22,786 nt of DNA from JANQTF01 sp036835375. Lineage in GTDB: Bacteria > Bacteroidota > Bacteroidia > J057. The first letter of the stretch is position 1. Each line of letters begins with the position of its first letter. The DNA is taken from contig DAITMB010000083.1 in assembly GCA_036835375.1 (NCBI GenBank), positions 1 to 22,786 on the forward strand, read 5' to 3'. The translations under genes were made by a program, and so were the position numbers. Positions 16,260 through 22,786 of this stretch are shown here, piece after piece. Under the pieces are notes generated by a model, which saw only the letters and a list, made by a program, of their open reading frames with translations, made no database searches and was not told where the DNA came from.

Positions 16260-17430
16260 CGATCCAGGCCATGAGTCCTGTGGATAGTTCGAGGCTGTCT
16301 TCGTCAATGTCAAAGCGCGACGTGTGAAGACCGTGCACGATGCCCTTGTCCTCATTTCTCGTGCCAAGGCGGTAGAAACAGCCAGGAACTTCGTGGGTGA
16401 AATACGCAAAGTCTTCCGCTGCCATCCACAAGTCGAGATCCACCACCTGCTCTGCACCGACATAGCTCACGATGGCTGCGCGGGTGCGTGCGGACATAGC
16501 CTCATCGTTGAACAAGACCGGATAGCCTTTGATCAGTTGGAGATCTGCCTCGCAACCAAAAGCCGCTGCAGTATGCTCAATGATACGGGTAATGCGCTGA
16601 TGAGCTTCGGCCCGCCAGCGTTCATCCATCGTGCGAAAGGTGCCTTCTACATACACTTGGTCCGGAATCACATTGGTGGCGCCGTTGGCGATGATTTTTC
16701 CGAAGGAAAGTACACTCGGAATCCTTGGGTCGCTCCTGCTCACGACCTGCTGGAGGGCGACCAAAATCTGAGCTGTGGCAATGACTGGATCGACAAAGGT
16801 GGCTGGGTGAGCAGCGTGGCCCCCTTTGCCTTTGATGGTAAGGTAAATCTCGTCGGCGGAAGCCATGTACATGCCCGACCGAATTCCTATTTTTCCGGTG
16901 TCAATATAAGGCTGCACGTGCTGCCCGATGATTCCTTGCACATCAGGTGCCCGGAGCACACCATCGCGGATCATCAAGAAGGCCCCTCCCGGAAATTTTT
17001 CCTCAGCTGGTTGAAAAATAAATTTGACCGTTCCGGCAAGATGCTCCTTTACTTGTGAGAGAATTCTGGCTACCCCGAGGAGCGAAGCCGTGTGAACATC
17101 GTGGCCACATGCGTGCATCACGCCGGCATGTTGGGAGCGATAGTCAATGTCGTTTTCCTCCTGAATCGGCAGCGCGTCCATGTCTGCCCGAAGCGCAATC
17201 GTCGGCGATCCAGGATGGGCATGGCTGCCCCGTAGCAAGCCAATGACGCCGTGTCCGGCGACTTGGGATTGGACCTCAACTCCGAGATATTCCAATTCTT
17301 GCGCCACGAGGGCCGCCGTCTTTTCCTCTTCAAAAGAGAGTTCTGGATGTGCATGGAGCTGCCTGCGAAGGCTCACAACCTGAGGATGCTGTTCTCGTGC
17401 GAGGGTCTTGATCCGTTCTTCCAACTTCAT
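16216..17430 (-). CDS. M20 family metallo-amidohydrolase
   Basis: A 404-aa member of peptidase family M20D, which includes N-acetyl-amino-acid, hippurate and IAA-amino-acid amidohydrolases. Metal-binding and catalytic blocks are present: HACGHDVHTA (Cys108, His110), the FQPAEE block (Glu143, Glu144), GQHV (His171), the dimerisation-domain KGKGGHAAHP (201-209) and HGLHTSRFDIDEDSL (His369). RADMDALPIQEEN (81-93) is also typical. It probably cleaves an acyl group from an amino acid or peptide in the cytoplasm, since no signal peptide is visible. The ATG at 17430 is 77 bp from the divergent lipoprotein gene at 17508. The 3' end overlaps the hydrolase gene. The specific substrate is unknown. Confidence 0.94.
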   Translation of the reverse strand: MKLEERIKTLAREQHPQVVSLRRQLHAHPELSFEEEKTAALVAQELEYLGVEVQSQVAGHGVIGLLRGSHAHPGSPTIALRADMDALPIQEENDIDYRSQHAGVMHACGHDVHTASLLGVARILSQVKEHLAGTVKFIFQPAEEKFPGGAFLMIRDGVLRAPDVQGIIGQHVQPYIDTGKIGIRSGMYMASADEIYLTIKGKGGHAAHPATFVDPVIATAQILVALQQVVSRSDPRIPSVLSFGKIIANGATNVIPDQVYVEGTFRTMDERWRAEAHQRITRIIEHTAAAFGCEADLQLIKGYPVLFNDEAMSARTRAAIVSYVGAEQVVDLDLWMAAEDFAYFTHEVPGCFYRLGTRNEDKGIVHGLHTSRFDIDEDSLELSTGLMAWIAIEELRALGSNPAK

Positions 17431-17480
17431 GCATGCAAATTAGTGAATGGCAGCGAGATGAAATAATCGCCAGAATCTCC

Positions 17481-17488
17481 TATATTTG
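17481..17488 (+). promoter_or_regulatory. -7 box candidate for the lipoprotein gene at 17508
   Basis: TATATTTG matches TAnnTTTG exactly and is 20 bp before the ATG, in the short 77-bp gap between divergent genes. A TTG at -33 is not evident. The same eight bases occur upstream of the giant gene at 20242. Confidence 0.35.
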
Positions 17489-17507
17489 GGCAAATTGAAC
17501 TATTCCG

Positions 17508-17993
17508 ATGAAGTGTAGCGCTCCTTTGATCTGGATTTTGTCGCTTGCCCTGGTGGGGGTGACGGCATGCACAGGGTATCCCGACGGTCCGGCGATCAGC
17601 TTTCGCCCGGCCGATGAACTTTTGGTCACGACCTGGAAGGTCAAAGATGCCATTCGGGACAACCAGGATATTTCGGCTCGGTACGAAGGTGATTTTCAAA
17701 CTTTCCTCGCCGACGGCCAATATCTCTATTTCGATTCCGCTCGTACGATTTCGCTTCCGCCATTTACCCAAGACACTACGATTTTTCTGCAAGGGACTGG
17801 CGAGTGGAGGTTTGTGAATGGCAAATCCCAAATCGAGCTGCTTTATGCCTTCGAATTCGAAGATCCCTACAACTCTGATGTCACCTATCGCGAAGAGATC
17901 AATTCTCTTTGGACGGTAGCACGGCTGGCGGCAGGCGAATTGTGGCTCGAAGATGACTCTACCCTGCTGCGGCTGGAGTTTTTGACAGAGTAA
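17508..17993 (+). CDS. Small lipoprotein, lipocalin-like
   Basis: A 161-aa precursor with a lipoprotein signal peptide; lipobox VTAC gives Cys21 as the lipidated residue. The mature part has a pattern common in Saprospirales lipoproteins: LVTTWKVKDAIRDNQDI, then strands around YLYFDSARTI, GTGEWRFVNGKSQIELLY and a terminal AGELWLEDDSTLLRLEF. This 'TWKV...GEWRF...ELWL' layout suggests a small lipocalin-like beta-barrel. No ligand or catalytic residue can be read. It is related to the lipoprotein encoded at 18095-18517 and divergently placed to the M20 gene. Confidence 0.78.
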   Translation: MKCSAPLIWILSLALVGVTACTGYPDGPAISFRPADELLVTTWKVKDAIRDNQDISARYEGDFQTFLADGQYLYFDSARTISLPPFTQDTTIFLQGTGEWRFVNGKSQIELLYAFEFEDPYNSDVTYREEINSLWTVARLAAGELWLEDDSTLLRLEFLTE

Positions 17994-18022
17994 CAAAGCC
18001 CCAATACAGATGTAGGATTACA

Positions 18023-18047
18023 GGAATTCTTCGTTAAGAAGAAGTCC
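18023..18047. repeat. Inverted repeat between the two lipoprotein genes
   Basis: TTCTTC (18027-18032) and GAAGAA (18038-18043) flank GTTAA. The stem extends to GGA/TCC after one mismatch, giving a 10-bp arm with one defect. No T-run follows, so it may be a protein-binding site or an RNA hairpin rather than a terminator. Confidence 0.4.
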
Positions 18048-18094
18048 TCGCGCATCTGTTGATTTGCTGCGCATTTGACCTTAGCTATTCACCC

Positions 18095-18517
18095 ATGAAA
18101 CATCCCATTCTCCTATCGATGCTCGTCCTGCTGTCTCTCAGTGCCTGCCAAAACTGGGATCGCAAGTACGAAGAAGGACCGCTGGTCAGCCCTTTTCCCG
18201 CGTCCCATCGGGCCGCGAACACGTGGAAATGGGCCTATTTCGATGACAATGGGCAGAATCGATCGGGTGAATATGCAGATTCGACCCTGGTGCTGGGCGC
18301 TGACAATGTAGCCAAAATTTGTGGCCCCCAAGATGTTTGTCGTGAAGGAACCTGGCGCCTCATCTCTAAGCGCGAACAACTCCAATTGATCTTCGGCAAC
18401 GATGCCGTCGCCTATGACATTCAGATGCTGCGCCGAAAAGAAATGTGGCTCTCTTTTTCCAGTGCCGACTCTACCTATGAATTGAATTGGCAGTTGGTGG
18501 CAGTGGGGGAGGAGTGA
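18095..18517 (+). CDS. Small lipoprotein, related to the preceding one
   Basis: From the ATG at 18095 the precursor is 140 aa; the frame begins at 18059 but the signal peptide (HPILLSMLVLLSLSAC) fixes this start, with Cys18 lipidated. The mature part follows the same plan as the 161-aa neighbour: ANTWKWAYFDDNGQN, a strand around STLVLGADN, EGTWRLISKREQLQLIF and KEMWLSFSSADSTYELNW. The two are diverged paralogues by this layout. Two cysteines (CGPQDVC) could form a disulfide. The TetR gene begins 30 bp downstream, so co-transcription is likely. No function is known. Confidence 0.78.
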   Translation: MKHPILLSMLVLLSLSACQNWDRKYEEGPLVSPFPASHRAANTWKWAYFDDNGQNRSGEYADSTLVLGADNVAKICGPQDVCREGTWRLISKREQLQLIFGNDAVAYDIQMLRRKEMWLSFSSADSTYELNWQLVAVGEE

Positions 18518-18547
18518 TCAAGGTGCTCACCATGGCAGAAAGGACTT

Positions 18548-19105
18548 ATGGAAGCAGCAACCCGAGCGACCGATCGTATCATGGCAGCAGCTGTTCAGAT
18601 ATATGGTGAGCGCGCTCCCGAACTCATTACCCTAGACGAAATTGCGCTTCGAGCCAAGCTTTCCAAAGGATTGGTGGTCTATCATTTCGGCAGTTTGGAC
18701 AGCCTCATCACCACGCTTAAGGCTTACCTCGTTTTTCGTTTGCGCCTCATCTGGATGCCTGAGCTTCCCGAGACACTCGACACAAAGCTGGCTCAGTGGG
18801 CCACAGTCATGGAAGAAGAGCCAGAGTTGTTTCGCCTTTACGTAAATATGGCTTCGCGATCCGGCAAAAAGGAGGCGCTTGGTGCAGATTCTTTGTTGGC
18901 ATTTCGGGCGGAATTTCGCAGCGTTTGCGAGGGATTATTCATCCAGGTGCAACTACCAGATGCATCACAACAAGCCGCGTTGTTTTCCCACTGGTGGGAG
19001 GGGATGAGCATGCGTTGCCTGGCCGAGGAAGACAGGGCCGCTTTTGTGCTGAGTGAAAGCGAAGTGTGGCTTCGCCTCCTTGCCGGACAGAATGGAAGTA
19101 AGTAG
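18548..19105 (+). CDS. TetR family transcriptional regulator
   Basis: A 185-aa protein with an N-terminal TetR helix-turn-helix: RIMAAAVQIYGERAPELITL leads to DEIALRAKLSKGLVVYHFGS (30-49), including the recognition helix and the typical YHF turn. The C-terminal region (about 60-185) is helical and ligand-specific, without a recognised subfamily. It follows the lipoprotein gene by 30 bp and precedes the rhodanese gene by 109 bp, all on the plus strand, so it may control these neighbours; that is inference. The effector is unknown. Confidence 0.9.
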   Translation: MEAATRATDRIMAAAVQIYGERAPELITLDEIALRAKLSKGLVVYHFGSLDSLITTLKAYLVFRLRLIWMPELPETLDTKLAQWATVMEEEPELFRLYVNMASRSGKKEALGADSLLAFRAEFRSVCEGLFIQVQLPDASQQAALFSHWWEGMSMRCLAEEDRAAFVLSESEVWLRLLAGQNGSK

Positions 19106-19214
19106 AATTGTCCCGAACAACGTGCGCACCGAACTCACTAGCGACTTTCGTGGACCGAAAAAGAGACTGACGGTGCACAACAACTGTCCCATTGCTCACA
19201 TCGTACATAGGGAA

Positions 19215-19724
19215 ATGAATAAGTGGCTTTCGAGACTCTCTATTTTGGCTTTGGTCGGATGCGGCATTCACCCTGCAAATATGCTTGCCCAAAAAAATGT
19301 GGCTGAATATCACAGCATGTTGGACGACATGTACAAAAAAACGGTCCCTTTGGCCAAGCCTGCTGACATTGAGTTGAGCGATTACCTCATTCTTGACACG
19401 CGAGCGGTGGATGAGTATGCCGTGAGCCATTTGCCAGGTGCTCAGTTTTGCGAATATTCCACTTTTCGGATACAAAACTTTGAGGAGTTACCGCGTGATA
19501 CGCCCATCCTCGTCTATTGCTCCGTAGGATATCGCAGCGAGCGCATCGGCGAAAAACTACAACGGGCGGGATTCGCGAACGTGCACAATCTGTATGGAGG
19601 CATTTTCAATTGGTTTTATGAGGGGAGGGAAATCGTCGATTCAGACGGTAACTCCACTGACCTTATCCACACCTACAATGCAAAATGGGGGCAGTGGTGC
19701 CTCAAAGGAGAGAAAGTTCACTAA
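19215..19724 (+). CDS. Exported rhodanese-domain protein
   Basis: From the ATG at 19215 the product is 169 aa. The frame opens at 19053 inside the TetR gene, but the signal sequence (WLSRLSILALVGCGIHPANMLAQ) marks the start. LVGC at residues 13-16 could be a lipobox; otherwise cleavage falls after MLAQ. The rhodanese fold is clear: YLILDTRAVDEYAVSHLPGA (57-76), PILVYCSVGYRSERIGEKL (97-115) with active-site Cys102 in the CxxxxR loop, and NVHNLYGGIFNWFYEGR. It probably carries a persulfide or binds anions in the periplasm; the substrate is unknown. It lies behind the TetR gene. Confidence 0.9.
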   Translation: MNKWLSRLSILALVGCGIHPANMLAQKNVAEYHSMLDDMYKKTVPLAKPADIELSDYLILDTRAVDEYAVSHLPGAQFCEYSTFRIQNFEELPRDTPILVYCSVGYRSERIGEKLQRAGFANVHNLYGGIFNWFYEGREIVDSDGNSTDLIHTYNAKWGQWCLKGEKVH

Positions 19725-20241
19725 GGGAGGCTGACCTGCGGCAGGATCTTATGAAAGTAGCTAGCTTTTGAGCCATGGTGTAGAAAGTTATGTCAAAAAA
19801 ATAAATGATCGAATAGACTTTGAGACATATGGAATTTTGTTCATGTGTTTTTTGTATGTGCGGTGGATAGTAAGTGATTTCGTATTAAAAATTACTCTTT
19901 TTATGACCTTTTGGGACAAATGAATCACGATCTAAAAGGCTACGATTTTTTTCTACACTAACGCGAGAAAAAGGCGTCAGGCAGGAAAAGCAAGAGGAGA
20001 GAAATGGACATTAAGTAGTTGATTGTCAATTAAGTAATTCCCAATTTTACGGTGCGGCCCTCATGTCTTCTTCGGTATGTGTGGCCAAATCTTACATACC
20101 CAATGGGTTTAGGCTTAGATGTTTGTTGAAATGAAAAAGGATGTTTGGCCTCATGATTGTTGACTTAAGGCGCTATATTTGCCTTGAAGACAAGAATCAT
20201 ACTACCGCTGCGCCTTTTTTTCAGCTCTTCAAATTCTTTAC
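19725..20241. other. 517-bp AT-rich intergenic region
   Basis: No gene of useful length is visible on either strand; the longest frames are under 30 codons and lack features. The base composition is AT-richer than the flanking genes. The right end contains a -7 candidate at 20174-20181 for the giant gene. No tRNA-like or strong terminator fold is apparent. Confidence 0.55.
20174..20181 (+). promoter_or_regulatory. -7 box candidate for the giant adhesin gene
   Basis: TATATTTG matches the Bacteroidota consensus TAnnTTTG exactly, 60 bp upstream of the ATG at 20242. TTG triplets occur 14 and 26 bases upstream, neither at the ideal spacing. Confidence 0.35.
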
Positions 20242-22786
20242 ATGGCTGTGATTTACCGTCTCACCTTGCTTGTCATCCTATTTCAGGTTGTCGCCTCTTT
20301 TTCAGCTTGGGGTCAGTGTGGCGGCCCGTGGAAAATTCTTCACTATACGGAGACTACGGGATATAACCACAACACGAAAGCCAAATCCCTCAGTATGTTC
20401 AACAGCTGGGGGGCAGCGAACAACTATACGGTCACTAATGACGATACCGGATCGGAATTCAATTCTCTGGCCAATTTACAGCAGTATGCGGTCGTGATTT
20501 TTTCCAACACTTCCGGTAACAAAGGTCTTGATGCCACGCAGCGGGCCAATTTTGAAGCCTACATTCTAGGTGGTGGAAGTTACCTCGGCATTCATGCTGC
20601 GACAGACACCTATCGACATAGCAGTGCCAATGGGGGATCCAAAGGGACCTGGGACTGGTATGCTGAGACGGTTGCGGGGGCTTCGGTGCAGCAACAGCCT
20701 AACCACACCAACAGCAATCACAACAACACCATGACCCATCAATCTTTGGGTCATCCTACGCTGGCGAATGTGCCCAACCCCTGGAATAAGACCGAAGAGT
20801 ATTATTACTGGCAAAATGGTTACCTCAACAATACATTCACCGAACTGCTCCGCGTAGGGCAGACCGGTGGCAACAGCTATGATGCGCCCCGCATGATGGC
20901 GCATTGCAAGGAATTAGCAGGCGGTGGACGCACCTTTTACACCGCCCTCGGTCACTCCAATAACAACTACGATCAGGACCAGAATTTTCAAAACCTCATT
21001 CGAGACGCACTCTTATGGTGTGCTGCCCCCAATATCGGCACGGGAGGATCAGGGCCTACACTTTCCGCCAACACTACAGGCAACGTCTGCAATTCCAACT
21101 CAGGGGCGGTCAGCCTCACTGTGACAGGCGGCACTGCACCCTACACCTATCTTTGGTCGAATGGTGCCACAACCAAAAACATCAGCAACCTTCCCGGGGG
21201 TACCTATACTGTCACGGTCACAGATTCCTTGGGATGTGCTAGCACTGCGTCATACACGGTCGCAAACATCGCCAGCACCCTCGCCGCTTCCATATCCAAA
21301 ACCAAGGACATCACATGTCCAGGCGGAAACGATGGCGCCATCCTCGCCAGTGTGACAGGTGGCACCCCTCCTTACGATTATAGCTGGAACAATGGTCCCC
21401 AAACGGCTACCAACGGGGGCTTAGTCGCAGGAAATTATACCATCACCGTCACAGATGATATCGGGTGTGTTGTTACACAGTCCTACTCCCTCACAGCACC
21501 AGCTGCTTGGAGCCTTAATATCCAAACCACTCAAAACATTTCCTGTCATAGCGGGAGCAATGGACAGTTTACTGCCAACGTTTCCGGTGCAAATGGTGGA
21601 TACACGTACCTGTGGTCCAATGGCGCCACCACCCAAACGGCTGCCAATTTGAGCGTAGGAACCTACACCGTGACGGTCACCGATGCGAAAGGATGTGTGA
21701 CAACTGGCTCCAAGGGTCTTACCCAACCTTTGCCCATCAACATCCTGATGAGTGTCACTCCCGTGAGCTGCTTTGGTGCTACGAATGGCTCGGTGTCGGC
21801 TTTTGCCTCCAATGGTTCGGGCAATCTTAGCTATCTCTGGAGCAATGGTGCCACCACCAACGTGATATCAGGTCTTGGTGCTGGAGCCTATTCTGTGACA
21901 GTCACCGACGCCAATGGCTGTCAAAAAAGCGCCAGCGCGACCGTGGGTACTCCCTCCCAAATCACCGCCAACATTGCCCTCACCCAATCCATTGCTTGCC
22001 AGGGACTGACCACGGGCGGATTGAGCGCATCCGCCACAGGTGGATCTGGATCCTACACCTATAATTGGAGCAACGGAGCCACAGGATCTTCTGTCACCGG
22101 ACTCGGCATCGGCACCTACAGCGTGATTGCCACTGATGGCAATGGTTGCAAAGATACCGCGAGTTTCACGCTCACAGCTCCGGCTGGCGTTTCCGCCGAC
22201 ATCAATTTGGTCACAGCTATTGAATGTGAAGGGGACGGTAATGGGGCCTTGCAGGCAGTCGGATCTGGCGGAACCCCCGGCTACACTTACCTCTGGAGTA
22301 ACGGGGCGACCACTGCTTCCATCAATGGGTTGTCAGGTGGAACTTATTCCGTGACCATTGAGGATGTGAATGGCTGCGAAGATACTGCCAGTTTCCTGCT
22401 CGCCGAGCCGACTCAGTTGCTGCTCAGCACGACTTTGATCAACGGCCCTTCTTGCCCCGGAACAAAAGATGCCTCCGCATATGCTGTCGCTTCCGGAGGG
22501 ATTGGGCCTTACAGCTACAGTTGGACGACTGGCCTATTGAATGACACGATTTCCGGAATCGGGGCCGGTGTTTTTCAGGCTTTCGCCATAGACGCGAACG
22601 GCTGTCAGGTAGCCGCTCCTATCAGTATCGTCAACCCTACGCCCGTGGTAGGAAGCATCAACTTACTCACACCCATCACCTGCGCTGGCGCAAACGACGG
22701 CAGCTTGAGTGCAAGCGTGATCGGCGGCAGCGGAACTTACACTTATGCTTGGAGCAACGGCCAAGTCGGTGCTACTGCAACAAACC
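20242..22786 (+). CDS. Giant secreted protein: ThuA-like domain plus SprB-type repeats (runs off right edge)
   Basis: The frame is open from the ATG at 20242 to the window end (848 codons). Residues 1-23 are a signal peptide (LTLLVILFQVVASFSAWGQ). Residues about 25-260 are a ThuA-like domain of the class I glutamine-amidotransferase-like fold: WKILHYTETTGYNHNTK, VVIFSNTSGN, FEAYILGGGSYLGIHAATDT, NKTEEYYYW, and LGHSNNNY before a closing helix RDALLWC (254-260). From residue 283 come repeats beginning with Cys and containing G-x-x-P-Y-x-Y-x-W-S-N-G, then G-x-Y-x-V-T-V-T-D-x-x-G-C: the SprB repeat of Bacteroidota gliding and adhesion proteins. A type IX sorting domain is expected past the edge. 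It is likely a cell-surface adhesin; the ThuA domain's role is unknown. Confidence 0.92.
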   Translation, partial: MAVIYRLTLLVILFQVVASFSAWGQCGGPWKILHYTETTGYNHNTKAKSLSMFNSWGAANNYTVTNDDTGSEFNSLANLQQYAVVIFSNTSGNKGLDATQRANFEAYILGGGSYLGIHAATDTYRHSSANGGSKGTWDWYAETVAGASVQQQPNHTNSNHNNTMTHQSLGHPTLANVPNPWNKTEEYYYWQNGYLNNTFTELLRVGQTGGNSYDAPRMMAHCKELAGGGRTFYTALGHSNNNYDQDQNFQNLIRDALLWCAAPNIGTGGSGPTLSANTTGNVCNSNSGAVSLTVTGGTAPYTYLWSNGATTKNISNLPGGTYTVTVTDSLGCASTASYTVANIASTLAASISKTKDITCPGGNDGAILASVTGGTPPYDYSWNNGPQTATNGGLVAGNYTITVTDDIGCVVTQSYSLTAPAAWSLNIQTTQNISCHSGSNGQFTANVSGANGGYTYLWSNGATTQTAANLSVGTYTVTVTDAKGCVTTGSKGLTQPLPINILMSVTPVSCFGATNGSVSAFASNGSGNLSYLWSNGATTNVISGLGAGAYSVTVTDANGCQKSASATVGTPSQITANIALTQSIACQGLTTGGLSASATGGSGSYTYNWSNGATGSSVTGLGIGTYSVIATDGNGCKDTASFTLTAPAGVSADINLVTAIECEGDGNGALQAVGSGGTPGYTYLWSNGATTASINGLSGGTYSVTIEDVNGCEDTASFLLAEPTQLLLSTTLINGPSCPGTKDASAYAVASGGIGPYSYSWTTGLLNDTISGIGAGVFQAFAIDANGCQVAAPISIVNPTPVVGSINLLTPITCAGANDGSLSASVIGGSGTYTYAWSNGQVGATATN
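21088..22786 (+). repeat. SprB-type tandem repeat array, 7 complete and 1 partial
   Basis: The leading Cys codons of successive repeats start at 21088, 21316, 21544, 21769, 21997, 22225, 22453 and 22681. The spacing is 228 bp in all steps except one of 225 bp, so the unit is 76 residues (75 once). Each unit has the YxWSNG and GCxxxxS/T core. The DNA of different units is well diverged, so the array is old rather than freshly duplicated. Confidence 0.9.

Overview
The window looks like a chromosomal segment from a member of the Bacteroidota, most likely the Saprospiria (Lewinella/Haliscomenobacter-like). This is inferred from the protein families: SprB-type adhesin repeats behind a signal peptide, several small lipoproteins with Bacteroidota-style lipoboxes, a DUF6175 protein, and a mitochondrial-type aconitase. 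Starts generally lack Shine-Dalgarno motifs, and TAnnTTTG-like -7 boxes precede a few genes. I see no rRNA, tRNA, CRISPR array or intact insertion sequence.

Left part (1-5531). Two minus-strand genes for exported proteins come first: the N-terminus of a large secreted protein cut by the window edge, then a lipoprotein without an obvious ATG start. Next is a plus-strand run of four genes (1157-5531), all with export signals: a 570-aa protein with a putative C-terminal beta-barrel, a lipoprotein, a DUF6175 protein, and a protein with an LPP20/CsgG-like N-terminus and TPR-like C-terminus. From memory, homologues of all four occur in other Bacteroidota. This is the best candidate here for an undescribed multi-protein envelope system.

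Middle left (5532-8042). An exported SUMF1/FGE-fold protein lacking the catalytic cysteines is followed by a small gene graveyard. It holds a DUF433 antitoxin gene with a late frameshift, a shredded DUF5615 (PIN-like) toxin gene that overlaps it by ATGA, and the N-terminal stub of a DUF4143-type AAA ATPase.

Middle (8043-13534). Housekeeping metabolism: a full aconitase gene with all Fe-S and catalytic residues and a strong intrinsic terminator, then lhgO (L-2-hydroxyglutarate oxidase). Five bases after lhgO lies a membrane-anchored protein that I read as a DUF885 peptidase relative with its zinc motif lost.

Right (13841-22786). An unrecognised 483-aa exported protein; an alpha/beta hydrolase of the monoacylglycerol lipase type, whose end overlaps a convergent M20 amidohydrolase gene by 44 bp; two related small lipoproteins; a TetR regulator; an exported rhodanese; a 517-bp AT-rich gap; and the start of a giant secreted protein. 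That protein joins a ThuA-like domain to at least seven SprB-type repeats of an almost invariant 76 residues and runs off the right edge.
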